This document shows positions 1 to 8,466 of a DNA stretch of 38,771 nt, one piece after another. How positions within the stretch are numbered: the first letter of the stretch is position 1; every line of letters begins with the position of its first letter. The position numbers and the translations under genes are program-made. Under the pieces are notes generated by a model that saw only the letters and a program-made list of their open reading frames with translations, searched no databases and had not been told where the DNA came from. This DNA comes from Bacteroidetes bacterium UBA1947 (GTDB taxonomy: Bacteria > Bacteroidota > Bacteroidia > Chitinophagales > Chitinophagaceae): contig DDET01000041.1 of the NCBI GenBank assembly GCA_002336915.1, forward strand, positions 78,246-117,016, in the 5' to 3' direction.

Positions 1-2
1 AT

Positions 3-1340
3 GTGGAAATGGTGGAGTGGCTGGAGCACTACCTGAACCAGGAAAAAGTGACCCTGCTGCTGGTGACCCATGATCGTTACTTCCTGGATGCTGTATGTGA
101 AGAAATATGGGAGATGGACGAAAGCGAACTGTATGTGTACAAGGGCGACTATGAGAACTACCTGGAGAAAAAGGCGGCGCGCATAGAAAGCACTATGGCC
201 AGTATAGACAAAGCCAAAAACGAATACCGAAAGGAGCTGGAATGGATGCGCAAACAGCCCAAGGCACGCAGCACCAAAGCACGCAGCAGGATAGATAACT
301 TCTACGATGTGGAAAGCAGGGCGAAGCAGAAGGTAGAGGATAATAAGGTGGAGCTGCAGATGAAGATGAACCGCCTGGGCGGTAAAGTGGCCGAGCTGAA
401 AAAAGTATACAAGGCCTATGGCGATAAAGTGATACTGAAAGGATTTGACTACACCTTTAAGCGTGGCGACCGTATAGGCATAGTGGGCAAGAACGGTACA
501 GGCAAAAGTACCTTCCTGAACATGCTGCTGGGCAATGAGCCTGCAGATAGCGGCAAGATAAACATAGGCGACACGGTGATATTCGGCAACTTCTCGCAGC
601 AGGGGCTGGAAATAAAAGAGGATATGCGGGTGATAGAATATGTGAAGAACATAGCCGAGAGCTTCCCGCTGGCAAATGGCGGCACTTTAAGTGCAGCTCA
701 GTTCCTGGCGCTGTTCCTCTTTCCGCCCGAGCAGCAATATACTTACCTGAGCAAGCTGAGCGGTGGTGAAAAGAAAAGGCTGCAATTGCTGTCCATACTG
801 TTCCGCAATCCCAACTTCCTGATACTGGATGAACCCACCAACGACCTTGACCTGCCAACGCTGGGTGTGCTGGAAAACTTCCTAAGCGAGTATAAAGGCT
901 GCCTTGTCATAGTATCGCATGACAGGTATTTTATGGACAGGCTTGTGGAACACCTGTTCGTGTTCGAAGGGAATGGAGAGGTGAGGGACTTCCCCGGCAA
1001 CTATAGCCTGTACCGCCTGCAGGAGCGTGAAGATGAAAAGGCCGGCAAGCAGAAACCACAGGCGAAAGCTGCAGAAGCTGCACCTGTAGTAGCGGCCGTG
1101 GTACCTGAGCCTAAGAAAGAAAAAAAGAAACCATCCTTCAACGAAAAGCGCGAGTATGAAATGCTGGGCAAGGAGATAGCCGCACTGGAGCGGGAGAAGA
1201 TAGAGATATCGGCCAAAATGGAAGTGGAAGGCATAAACTACGATGAGATACAAAGGCTGAGTAACCGCATAATAGAAGTGACCAGCCAACTGGATGCCAA
1301 GGAACTACGCTGGCTGGAACTGAGCGAAATTGTGGAGTAG
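3..1340 (+). CDS. ABC-F family ATPase, Uup-like (5' partial)
   Basis: This is the C-terminal part of a soluble tandem-ATPase ABC-F protein; the reading frame runs off the left edge, so the first visible codon is internal, not a start. The visible part begins just after the first Walker B region (switch LVTHDRYFL near residue 20), continues through the charged interdomain linker (about 45-125), and then has a full second ABC domain with Walker A GKNGTGKST (about 163), signature LSGGEKKR and Walker B LILDEPTNDLD. After about residue 345 come an Ala/Pro/Lys-rich stretch and a coiled-coil tail, as in Uup. ABC-F proteins act on ribosomes or, for Uup, are linked to DNA repair and ribosome assembly; the precise role here is not visible. 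No membrane segments. Confidence 0.93.
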   Translation: MEMVEWLEHYLNQEKVTLLLVTHDRYFLDAVCEEIWEMDESELYVYKGDYENYLEKKAARIESTMASIDKAKNEYRKELEWMRKQPKARSTKARSRIDNFYDVESRAKQKVEDNKVELQMKMNRLGGKVAELKKVYKAYGDKVILKGFDYTFKRGDRIGIVGKNGTGKSTFLNMLLGNEPADSGKINIGDTVIFGNFSQQGLEIKEDMRVIEYVKNIAESFPLANGGTLSAAQFLALFLFPPEQQYTYLSKLSGGEKKRLQLLSILFRNPNFLILDEPTNDLDLPTLGVLENFLSEYKGCLVIVSHDRYFMDRLVEHLFVFEGNGEVRDFPGNYSLYRLQEREDEKAGKQKPQAKAAEAAPVVAAVVPEPKKEKKKPSFNEKREYEMLGKEIAALEREKIEISAKMEVEGINYDEIQRLSNRIIEVTSQLDAKELRWLELSEIVE

Positions 1341-1423
1341 CGCAGCAGCCTGGAATATGCTATAAATATGCTAAAACGGGCAAAAAGGCAAGTATGGTTT
1401 ATTGAAATGTAGAACGAAACCCA

Positions 1424-1431
1424 TAATTTTA
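1424..1431 (+). promoter_or_regulatory. Possible -7 element of a Bacteroidota promoter
   Basis: TAATTTTA resembles the Bacteroidota -7 consensus TAnnTTTG. ATTG at 1401-1404, 19 nt upstream, is a weak match to the -33 TTTG. It sits 35 nt before the ATG of the next gene. Weak call based on consensus only. Confidence 0.3.
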
Positions 1432-1465
1432 CATTCCAAAAATTTATAAATAAAACAAATAGAAA

Positions 1466-2182
1466 ATGAAGACTTTGAAATTAACGATCCTTGCTTCAGC
1501 CTTATTACTGGGTGGCCTTAGCACTGTGAGCGCGCAAACGGCCGACGAGATATTCTCAAAACACTATGCTGCAGTGGGTGGTGATAACTGGAACAAGATA
1601 AACTCCATGAAGACTGTAGGTTCCGCAACTGCACAGGGTATGGAGATAGGCATGACCAATACTATAGTAAACAATAAGGCGATGAGGTCTGACATCACCC
1701 TTATGGGCACACAGGGTTACACTATTGTGACCAAAACCGAGGGGTGGTCTTTTATGCCAATGATGGGCCAGACCGCTGCAGAAGCTATGAAAGCTGACGA
1801 CGTTAAAAATTCTCAGGACAAGCTGGATATAAAGGGAATAAACAATGTTGACATCAAATCAGCAGCGGCAAAAACAGAGATGCTGGGCAAAGAAAAAATA
1901 GGAGACGCGGACTGTTATAAAGTGAAAGTAGTAGATAAAGGTAACAGCGAAAAAACAATGTACTTTGATGCTAACACATACTATCTCGTTTGCGTGAAGG
2001 AGAAAGCCGAGATGCAGGGCCAGTCGGTTGACGTATCACAAACTTACAGCGATTTTAAAAAGCTGGACGAAGGCGTGGTGGTGCCCATGAAAATAGATAT
2101 GGGGATGCAGGGTGTAGTGACCTTTCAAAATGTAGAAGTGAACAAGCCGATAGACGAAAGTGTTTTCAAACCGGCGAAATAA
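1466..2182 (+). CDS. Exported LolA-like outer-membrane lipoprotein-sorting family protein
   Basis: A 238-residue protein with a clear Sec signal peptide (basic start MKTLK, hydrophobic core, cleavage probably after VSAQ near residue 24). The mature part, beginning TADEIFSKHYAAVGG, resembles the small beta-rich LolA-like proteins common in Bacteroidota, often annotated as outer membrane lipoprotein-sorting protein. The central part shows the typical alternation of short strands, including a KVKVVDK strand and an MYFDANTYYLV strand. It is likely periplasmic and binds something hydrophobic, but no ligand can be named. It stands alone, with its own intergenic region upstream and a strong hairpin downstream. 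Confidence 0.75.
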   Translation: MKTLKLTILASALLLGGLSTVSAQTADEIFSKHYAAVGGDNWNKINSMKTVGSATAQGMEIGMTNTIVNNKAMRSDITLMGTQGYTIVTKTEGWSFMPMMGQTAAEAMKADDVKNSQDKLDIKGINNVDIKSAAAKTEMLGKEKIGDADCYKVKVVDKGNSEKTMYFDANTYYLVCVKEKAEMQGQSVDVSQTYSDFKKLDEGVVVPMKIDMGMQGVVTFQNVEVNKPIDESVFKPAK

Positions 2183-2202
2183 CTACAGTAAGATACGTTA
2201 CT

Positions 2203-2237
2203 AATAAGAAAAGCGGCTGATAGCCGCTTTTCTTATT
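2203..2237 (+). terminator. Rho-independent terminator-like hairpin
   Basis: Perfect 16-bp arms AATAAGAAAAGCGGCT (2203-2218) and AGCCGCTTTTCTTATT (2222-2237) flank a 3-nt loop. It lies 20 nt after the LolA-like gene. The A-rich and T-rich arm ends allow it to work in both directions, which also suits the minus-strand gene ending at 2319. Confidence 0.8.
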
Positions 2238-2251
2238 CATACTTTTATCCC

Positions 2252-2318
2252 TCGCGAGCGAACATCCCCCTGGGCCCCTTCCGGCCACACACAGGGCGCC
2301 CCCACAAGGGGGGAATTC
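2252..2318. repeat. Dispersed intergenic repeat, copy A
   Basis: The first 23 nt (2252-2274, TCGCGAGCGAACATCCCCCT then GGG) are identical to 35057-35079. Both copies end with a CAAGGGGG-AATT block, so about 67 nt are related, with divergence in the middle. Both copies lie directly after the stop codon of a minus-strand gene. The CCCCC and GGGGG blocks can pair, so the element may form a hairpin. Confidence 0.7.
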
Positions 2319-2852
2319 TTAGAAGGTTTCTTTGGGTTTAGGATAGTATTCCTTTAGCTTGTCGAAGGCCTTGTTGAGGCGGTCTTTGATATCCTTTTCC
2401 TCATTACCGATCATGTAAAGGTCCTGCACACTGTTCTTGCCTACCCTGTCTTCGCTAAAGCCGCCGCCGGATACTATCTCGTGGTAGGTATATTTGGCGC
2501 ACTTGCAGTTAAGGTACAGGCGCAGGAAGCGGGCAGGTTTGGTGGGCGGCATACCATCGTTATAGCCTACGCTGTCCACTGCATATATGGGCACTGAATA
2601 CAGGTACTTTAGCACCGTTTTCCTTTTGTCGGTCTTCTTACAGGTTATCTCCAGGCGGCCTTTCACCAGGCTCCACTGGGTTAGGGGCGTTATTACTTCC
2701 CCTTCCGCATTCAGTATCTCTATAGGCCGGTAACCATAGTTATTGAGCTTCCTCAGCAGCCATTCTTCCGACTCTTCTTTCGTTTGCCCCAGGGCCTGCG
2801 TTACCAGCAGGCAGCTAAGTATAAACAACAAACAGTTTTTAATCATCACCAT
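2319..2852 (-). CDS. Small exported protein of unknown function
   Basis: I chose the ATG at 2852 (MVMIKNCLLF), or the one two codons later, because it places a hydrophobic signal peptide at the N-terminus; the longer in-frame extension to 2915 has no good start context. About 177 residues. The signal ends near ALGQ (residue 23). The mature region starts with TKEESEEWLLRKLNNYGYR and contains a Cys pair (LNCKCAKY) in its second half. I do not recognise a family. It is divergent from the VCBS-repeat gene at 2983, with about 130 nt between them. Probably periplasmic. Confidence 0.7.
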   Translation of the reverse strand: MVMIKNCLLFILSCLLVTQALGQTKEESEEWLLRKLNNYGYRPIEILNAEGEVITPLTQWSLVKGRLEITCKKTDKRKTVLKYLYSVPIYAVDSVGYNDGMPPTKPARFLRLYLNCKCAKYTYHEIVSGGGFSEDRVGKNSVQDLYMIGNEEKDIKDRLNKAFDKLKEYYPKPKETF

Positions 2853-2982
2853 TTTTTTTGCGGATAAACAATGTTGCAGCAAGGCAAAATTAAAAGAAAA
2901 ATACACAGGCAACAATGTTCTCCATTGTTCAGCAAAAAACAGGCCATTATTTCTTTGTATATTTAATAGTCAATACCACCAT

Positions 2983-5265
2983 ATGAAACGCCAGGTTTAT
3001 TGTTCCTTTATCCTATTATCATTCGTAGCCAAGGTCTCAGCGCAGTCGGAGGGAGTTGTGTATGAGCGGAACGACAGCGCACGCGTATTTGCTTACAGCA
3101 ATGAAAAGTCGATGCCATGGTGCGGCGGCTTTAATAATCCCCAGTTTGCCATGGGCGACCTGAACAATGACGGCAAAACAGACCTGGTGGTGTTTGAGCG
3201 CCTTTCGTACCAGGTCAAGACATTTATCAATACAGGCACTGGCGGCAACCCGGTATATGTATACGCGCCCAAGTATGCGCTCAATTTCCCCGCGATAAGG
3301 GTTTATCTTAAACTGGAAGACTACGACCGGGATGGGACAGCCGACCTGATGGAACATGGCAGCCAGGGCGTAAATGTGTATAAGGGATATTTTAACGCCA
3401 ACAATGAGCTTTGCTTTACCTTTCGCCAGGAGCTTAAATACAGCAACGACCTTAGCACCGTACCACCGGTGGGCGTAAATGTGAACGGCGCTGATATACC
3501 CGCTATAGTTGATGTGGACAATGACGGTGATCTTGATATTGTATCGTACAACTCACTGGGCAATGAACTGTACTATTACAAGAATGACCAGGTGGAACAG
3601 TCGCTGTCGCCGGATACAATGGCCATAAAATTACGGGACAAATGCTGGGGCAAAATATCGCAGAACACCCAGTACCGAACGCATATCATGCACTACTCCT
3701 GCGAGGCAGAAAACAGCACCTTACTTCCCAAGGGCTACAGGCATGGCAGCAACGGAGTTTGCCTTTTTGACGCGGATGGCGATGGCGACTATGATATACT
3801 GGATGGCAACGGCTCCTTCAGCGATATACAATTCCTGCAGAACGGACGTGTGCAGAACGGCGGACGTGACAGCATGGTATACCAGGATACTACATGGCAA
3901 CGCACAGGCGTGCAAGCGCATATGCCGCAATATCCTGTAGCCTTTTGGCTGGATATTAACCAGGATGGGAAGAAAGACCTGCTTATCTCACCGCATGCAG
4001 AAGGAGGATCGGAGAACTATAAATGCGTATTGTATTATAAGAATACAGGCACAGTTGCCAGCCCTGTATATACTTACCAGTCGGACAGCCTGATAGTGGA
4101 GCAGACCATCGATGCGGGCACAGGCTCCTACCCTATGCTGTATGATTATGATAAAGATGGCAAGCCCGATCTTATTGTTGGCTCCGATGGTTATTATCAG
4201 CCGAACGGGACTTTAAAAAGTAAGCTGCAGTATTATAAGAATACCAGCGTGCCAGGCCATATATCCTTCGCGCTCCAGGACGCTAATTTTGCTAACATCT
4301 TTGCGCTGAACCTTTCGGGTGCTGCACCTGCCGTGGGTGACCTTGACAACGACGGCAAGGACGACCTGGTGCTGGGGCAAAGCGCGGGTACACTTACTTT
4401 CTTCCCCAATACTGCAGCCAGTGCAGCTGTACAGCCACAGTGGTCGGCATTCTGGGCATTAAAGGATTACAACAACCTGCTGGTAAATGCAGGCAACAAG
4501 GCAGCACCGTTTATCTACGACCTGAACAAGGATGGCAAGAATGATCTTATTATTGGCAACGAATCAGGCCAGCTTGTTTATTATGAGAATGTGGGTAGCG
4601 GTCCCGGGCAACTTAAATTACAACTAAAGACAAGCCAGCTAGGCAATATAGCCATAGACCCCGGCTACCTGTATGCTAATGCCGTACCTTATATAGGCAA
4701 GATGGACAATACCGGTACCGACTATATTCTTTGCGGCAGCGCCAGTGGCAGGCTGTACCGTTTCGATGGTTTCCAGGGAGGCAATACTGCAATAACGTAC
4801 CCTATGACAGACAACAGGTATTCTTATATAGATACTGCCTATGCCATGCAGCCAGGGTACACCAACAATATAAACCAGCGCAGCAGCCCCGCCGTTGCAG
4901 ATATAGACGGCGATGGCAAATACGACATGATACTGGGCAATACCTTCGGCGGCCTTACCATATACAAACAGGTGATCAATGTTGCTTTTAGTGCGAACCT
5001 GACGGCGGGTAATAACCATGAGGTGAAAGTGTACCCGAACCCGGCTAAGGACATGCTCTACTTTTCCTGGACCAGTTCTTTTGCTCAAGGAACTGTTGAG
5101 ATATATCTATACAGTACTACAGGACAAAAAATATTGCAGCATACTGCAACAGCACAGGAGCTAAGCGTTGCGTTACCAATACATGATATTGCAGCAGGTA
5201 CCTACTTCTGTGAATTTCAATCGGGGACGAACAGGGTAGTAACGCCGGTTAGCATCTACAGGTAG
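2983..5265 (+). CDS. T9SS-secreted FG-GAP/VCBS repeat protein
   Basis: About 760 residues. The ATG at 2983 (MKRQVYCSFILLSF) gives a proper Sec signal peptide ending near VSAQ; upstream in-frame codons have no coding character. The body holds about nine FG-GAP/VCBS repeats marked by calcium-loop-like motifs such as DLNNDGKTDL, DVDNDGDLDI, DADGDGDYDI, DYDKDGKPDL, DLDNDGKDDL and DIDGDGKYDM, which fold as an integrin-like beta-propeller. The last 80 residues (from VKVYPNPAKDM to the SIYR end) are a type A T9SS sorting domain. It is likely a surface or secreted adhesin or matrix protein. The stop codon overlaps the 3' end of the convergent gene by 10 nt. Confidence 0.9.
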   Translation: MKRQVYCSFILLSFVAKVSAQSEGVVYERNDSARVFAYSNEKSMPWCGGFNNPQFAMGDLNNDGKTDLVVFERLSYQVKTFINTGTGGNPVYVYAPKYALNFPAIRVYLKLEDYDRDGTADLMEHGSQGVNVYKGYFNANNELCFTFRQELKYSNDLSTVPPVGVNVNGADIPAIVDVDNDGDLDIVSYNSLGNELYYYKNDQVEQSLSPDTMAIKLRDKCWGKISQNTQYRTHIMHYSCEAENSTLLPKGYRHGSNGVCLFDADGDGDYDILDGNGSFSDIQFLQNGRVQNGGRDSMVYQDTTWQRTGVQAHMPQYPVAFWLDINQDGKKDLLISPHAEGGSENYKCVLYYKNTGTVASPVYTYQSDSLIVEQTIDAGTGSYPMLYDYDKDGKPDLIVGSDGYYQPNGTLKSKLQYYKNTSVPGHISFALQDANFANIFALNLSGAAPAVGDLDNDGKDDLVLGQSAGTLTFFPNTAASAAVQPQWSAFWALKDYNNLLVNAGNKAAPFIYDLNKDGKNDLIIGNESGQLVYYENVGSGPGQLKLQLKTSQLGNIAIDPGYLYANAVPYIGKMDNTGTDYILCGSASGRLYRFDGFQGGNTAITYPMTDNRYSYIDTAYAMQPGYTNNINQRSSPAVADIDGDGKYDMILGNTFGGLTIYKQVINVAFSANLTAGNNHEVKVYPNPAKDMLYFSWTSSFAQGTVEIYLYSTTGQKILQHTATAQELSVALPIHDIAAGTYFCEFQSGTNRVVTPVSIYR

Positions 5266-6425
5266 CTGAGCCACCATTTTTTATTGTTCATCTTCAGCAT
5301 CATAAACCAGCGGCAAGGCAGGTACAGCAAAAGCACGGCCGCCAGCCAGTAGGCATATACTATTATCAGCGGGTAGCCCCAATTGTCGTGTACGAACAAT
5401 GAGCTGTTGCTGGTGAAGCGTGTGGCAGGGAAACCTGCGATAAGCCCGGTGACCAATGCCATAAGATGCAACAGGTAGATATGCAACACATAATAGAAGA
5501 GTGGCACCCGGCCGTAAACAGTGAAGAACCTGCCAAAGGCATTGTTCAGTTTTTCGAGTAAGGGCAGTGAAGCAATAGCAGGACCGAGGGTCATCAAAAG
5601 ATATAAAAGCGAGGGCGGGTACTTGGTGCATTTGATGAATGACAAGAACGTGCGCCAGCCGTTTTCCTGCACTGTCCAGGGGAGGGGGTCGCCATAAACA
5701 TTGGTCCAGCGGAGGAGGATGAACAATAGTATAGCGCCTATGCCAATGCCGTAGAACCATTTGTTCCTGTCCGCCTCCTGCTTTTTTAATAAGCTGCCAA
5801 ATACATAACCTGCGGCCATAACGCCTATCCAGGGCACCAGGGGATAGATGACGAAGAAGGTATCTGCATTGCCCGCACCATAATTGATAGGGCGCTGTAC
5901 ATGGATGATATCCCAAAAGGGATTATTGCCCAGTTCGCCCGCGTCGAGCTTATCGAGCGTATTGTGGCCAAAGATCAAGGCCAGGCCTATGCCCGCTATG
6001 ACAGGGATTGGCAGAAAAATAAGCAGGGAAAGAAATACCATACTCCAGCCAATGGCCCAGATGACCTGCACAAATATGACCTGGAAGTCGAAGTTAAAGG
6101 CCCAGCCAAAGCGTACGATAGTCAGCTCAAGAATGATGAGCCATACACCACGCGTAAAGAGCATCCATGCGGCTTGTTTTTTTGTCTTGCCCCGGCTAAT
6201 AGAGAGAAAGGCACTGGTGCCTGCAAAAAAAACAAATACAGGAGCGCAAAAATGCGTTATCCAACGGGTGAAAAACAATGCGTTGCTGGTATGGTCAAGA
6301 TCGAGTGGATCGTGCGGGTAATTGGTAAAATAATCGCGCGCATGATCGAGCGCCATGACCACCATAACGATGCCCCTGAGGATATCCACCGAGGCTACAC
6401 GAGACCTGTTTGCTTGCAGCTGCAT
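5256..6425 (-). CDS. DUF1624 / HGSNAT-like integral membrane protein
   Basis: A 389-residue polytopic membrane protein. The N-terminal VDILRGIVMVVMALDHARDYF segment is the hallmark of the DUF1624 family, related to heparan-alpha-glucosaminide N-acetyltransferase; the invariant-looking R and DH residues lie in and after the first membrane helix. Roughly ten hydrophobic segments follow. Family members are proposed to acetylate sugars from cytosolic acetyl-CoA across the membrane, but many bacterial members are uncharacterised, so the substrate is unknown. It converges with the VCBS gene and stands alone. Confidence 0.8.
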   Translation of the reverse strand: MQLQANRSRVASVDILRGIVMVVMALDHARDYFTNYPHDPLDLDHTSNALFFTRWITHFCAPVFVFFAGTSAFLSISRGKTKKQAAWMLFTRGVWLIILELTIVRFGWAFNFDFQVIFVQVIWAIGWSMVFLSLLIFLPIPVIAGIGLALIFGHNTLDKLDAGELGNNPFWDIIHVQRPINYGAGNADTFFVIYPLVPWIGVMAAGYVFGSLLKKQEADRNKWFYGIGIGAILLFILLRWTNVYGDPLPWTVQENGWRTFLSFIKCTKYPPSLLYLLMTLGPAIASLPLLEKLNNAFGRFFTVYGRVPLFYYVLHIYLLHLMALVTGLIAGFPATRFTSNSSLFVHDNWGYPLIIVYAYWLAAVLLLYLPCRWFMMLKMNNKKWWLSYL

Positions 6426-6497
6426 GTTTCTTTGTGCAATAAATGTAATAAAAAACCGCCCCGGTTAAAAGTTAACAATCATTAATAGTGCACATTT

Positions 6498-6582
6498 AAC
6501 CCCTTCGGGGTTACGGGAATGTGTTTGCATTTACCCCCCGGATTCCATCCGGGGCTATTCATATTAAAGCCCTCCGGGCTTT
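6498..6582. repeat. Cluster of three REP-like palindromes
   Basis: Three perfect GC-rich hairpins lie in a row between the DUF1624 gene and aat: AACCCC/GGGGTT at 6498-6512, CCCCGGA/TCCGGGG at 6536-6554, and AAAGCCC/GGGCTTT at 6566-6582. They resemble the REP-type intergenic elements widespread in Bacteroidota. The last one, read in the aat direction, may also help terminate transcription. Confidence 0.65.
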
Positions 6583-6587
6583 TGCAA

Positions 6588-7232
6588 TCAATGTATAAAT
6601 TGGCCAAGTTGAGAAATAAAATTCTTTCGGGGTATCATCCTTGCACCAAGGCTTTCGAGATGTTCTGTGTATACCTGGCAGTCTATTAGTTCAACACCCT
6701 CTTCTTTCAGTAATTCAACCCATTTGATAAATGCATACTTGCTGGCGTTGCTTACAAGGCTGAACATGCTTTCACCAAAAAAGACCTTGCCCATCCTGAT
6801 GCCATACAATCCGCCCAGGAGCTCGCCGTTCTTCCATACCTCCGCGCTATGGGCATAGCCCAGCTTGTGCAGCTGTATGTATGCTGCGAGCACCTCTTCG
6901 GTGATCCATGTGCCGTCCTGGCCCCTGCGCGTAGCGGCGCGGCAATTGGCAATCACTTGTTCGAAAGCTTTATTTACGGTGAAGTCAAAAGCATCCTTTT
7001 TCAACAATTGCTTCATGCTTTTGCTTACCCGCAGTTCATCGGGGTATAATACAAAACGGGGATCAGGACACCACCAAAGAGGAATGCCCTCATCGTACCA
7101 GGGGAAAATGCCGCTTCTATATGCCAAGAGCAGGCGGTCGATACTCAAATCGCCACCTGCTGCCAAAAGACCATCTTCTTCAGCCTCGTCCACCGGGGGG
7201 AACCATAAATTTTCGTCTAAAAAAGAAAACAT
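6588..7232 (-). CDS. aat: Leucyl/phenylalanyl-tRNA--protein transferase
   Basis: Aat transfers Leu or Phe from aminoacyl-tRNA to N-terminal Arg or Lys of proteins, feeding the N-degron pathway. At 214 residues it is close to the family length (E. coli 234). Family motifs are clear: WFPPVDEA near the start, GLLAAGGDLS, SGIFPWY, WWCPDPRFVL (usually WWSPDPR), then the C-terminal GNAT-like core with GGLYGIRMGKVFFGESMFS and IDCQVYTEHLESLGA. The gene is followed by the REP-like cluster and preceded, 29 nt away, by the oxidoreductase gene on the same strand, so it may be co-transcribed with it. Confidence 0.95.
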   Translation of the reverse strand: MFSFLDENLWFPPVDEAEEDGLLAAGGDLSIDRLLLAYRSGIFPWYDEGIPLWWCPDPRFVLYPDELRVSKSMKQLLKKDAFDFTVNKAFEQVIANCRAATRRGQDGTWITEEVLAAYIQLHKLGYAHSAEVWKNGELLGGLYGIRMGKVFFGESMFSLVSNASKYAFIKWVELLKEEGVELIDCQVYTEHLESLGARMIPRKNFISQLGQFIH

Positions 7233-7261
7233 TGCAGTGATAAAAGTACTGCTTCCTCCGG

Positions 7262-7936
7262 CTATTTTTCAAAAACTACATTATCGGCGGTGGCGTTGAG
7301 GGCTAAAAGCACTTCATTGATGTCACTTATCATTTTATCAGGGCCGCATACATAGAAATGTTTGCTGAAGTCGCTGACGTGCTTTTTCAAAAAAGCTTCG
7401 TCGATACGGGTATGTTCATAGGAGTCCCCTTCTTCGCCGGTAGTAATAAATACAGCATCATCGTCCAGCATTGCTTTAAGCTCATCTTTGTAAATGATGT
7501 CTGCAGCAGTTTTGTTGGAAAAGAAAAGTTTATTGCCTTTCAGTTTGTTGTCTTCGTGCAACTGCCTTAGTATGGCTATAAAGGGGGTGATACCCGCACC
7601 ACCCGCAATAAAATAGCCTTCGCCTTTGTAGGCTATGGCACCCCATACATCGCGGATGATCAGTTCATCTCCCTCTTTAAGGGTATGTATCTTGGCCGTT
7701 ACCCCTTTGCGTTCGGGATATCCTTTAATGGTAAATTCAAGATAAGGGTCCTCATTTAGGCAGGTAAACGTGAAGGGGCGCTTTTCCTCACGCCAGCCTT
7801 CTTCATTTACGGACACCTCGGTGGCCTGGCCGGGTATAAAGCTATAGCTATCCGGTTTTTCGAACCTGAAACACTTTACATCGTGTGTCACTTCGCTGAC
7901 ACTCTGTATCTTAACGATATTGTCCATATTATTCAT
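7262..7936 (-). CDS. FNR-like flavin/NAD(P)H oxidoreductase
   Basis: A 224-residue cytosolic ferredoxin-reductase-fold protein. The FAD-binding RPFTFT motif lies at residues 53-58, the NAD(P)-binding GGAGITPF at 112-119 and the FYVCGPDKM motif near 200. There is no 2Fe-2S domain, so it is the flavin half only, as in flavodoxin reductases and flavin reductases of the Fre type. It lies 21 nt downstream of the DoxX-like gene, implying a two-gene operon divergent from an ECF sigma factor. It is the only visible flavin-reducing candidate near the halogenase-like genes, but the link is purely positional. Confidence 0.85.
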   Translation of the reverse strand: MNNMDNIVKIQSVSEVTHDVKCFRFEKPDSYSFIPGQATEVSVNEEGWREEKRPFTFTCLNEDPYLEFTIKGYPERKGVTAKIHTLKEGDELIIRDVWGAIAYKGEGYFIAGGAGITPFIAILRQLHEDNKLKGNKLFFSNKTAADIIYKDELKAMLDDDAVFITTGEEGDSYEHTRIDEAFLKKHVSDFSKHFYVCGPDKMISDINEVLLALNATADNVVFEK

Positions 7937-7957
7937 AACACAAAAATCAAGCCTCCG

Positions 7958-8332
7958 TTATTTTGAATTCTTCGATAATAAAGTAAGCTGCGCAAGGGTA
8001 TAAGCACCTATAGCCATCACAAGATCACGTACCGCTACATCAAAATATCCACCGCCGGTGATCAACACAAGGGCAATGCATATCAGCCATACCATGACCA
8101 GGTACGCACCATATAGCGGCTTCAGAAAAACCAACAAGCCTGCAACTATTTCTATTACACCAACTATTTTCATGAAGGCAGATGCTTCCATTGGCAGCAA
8201 GCCTTTTTGGCCTTCGCTTAAATAGGATGACCAGTTGGTAAGCAAATTGGTGAACTTATCAAGCCCCGCCACTATGGGTACTAAGCCGTAAGTATATTTT
8301 AAAAGACGCTGTAACTGTGCTATTGATGTCAT
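7958..8332 (-). CDS. DoxX-like small membrane protein
   Basis: A 124-residue protein with four predicted membrane helices (about residues 10-25, 47-68, 72-93 and 95-115), typical in size and pattern for the DoxX/DoxD superfamily. The first helix region GLVPIVAGLDKFTNLLTNW and the VGVIEIVAGLLVFLKPLYG segment fit that family. Family members are often tied to redox or oxidative-stress functions, consistent with the oxidoreductase gene just downstream. Probably expressed from the divergent promoter region shared with the sigma factor. Confidence 0.75.
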   Translation of the reverse strand: MTSIAQLQRLLKYTYGLVPIVAGLDKFTNLLTNWSSYLSEGQKGLLPMEASAFMKIVGVIEIVAGLLVFLKPLYGAYLVMVWLICIALVLITGGGYFDVAVRDLVMAIGAYTLAQLTLLSKNSK

Positions 8333-8383
8333 GTTTGTTTAATTTTAGGTAAGTAATTGTTTAGGATTAGAACAATGAGGGGC

Positions 8384-8427
8384 AAAAAGGTTACAAAAAA
8401 AATGTTCTAAAAGCCTGTAACCTTTTT
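8384..8427. promoter_or_regulatory. Divergent TGTAACCTTTTT inverted repeat, candidate ECF promoters
   Basis: Perfect 12-bp inverted repeat AAAAAGGTTACA (8384-8395) and TGTAACCTTTTT (8416-8427), 20 nt apart, between the DoxX-like gene and the ECF sigma gene. Each arm reads TGTAACCTTTTT towards the gene it faces, and each is followed by a TTGTT element (TTGTTCTAATCC leftward, TTGTTTATCC rightward). This layout suits a pair of identical -35 elements for an autoregulated sigma factor. A regulator-binding operator is the alternative. Confidence 0.45.
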
Positions 8428-8466
8428 CCGAGTTGTTTATCCAATAAAAAAGCTTTTTTAGAGTAC

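Noticed and set aside
5281..6485. Long open frames of 145-211 codons on both strands over the DUF1624-like gene
   Set aside because: The minus-strand 389-residue frame has clear membrane helices and a family motif; the others are its shadows.
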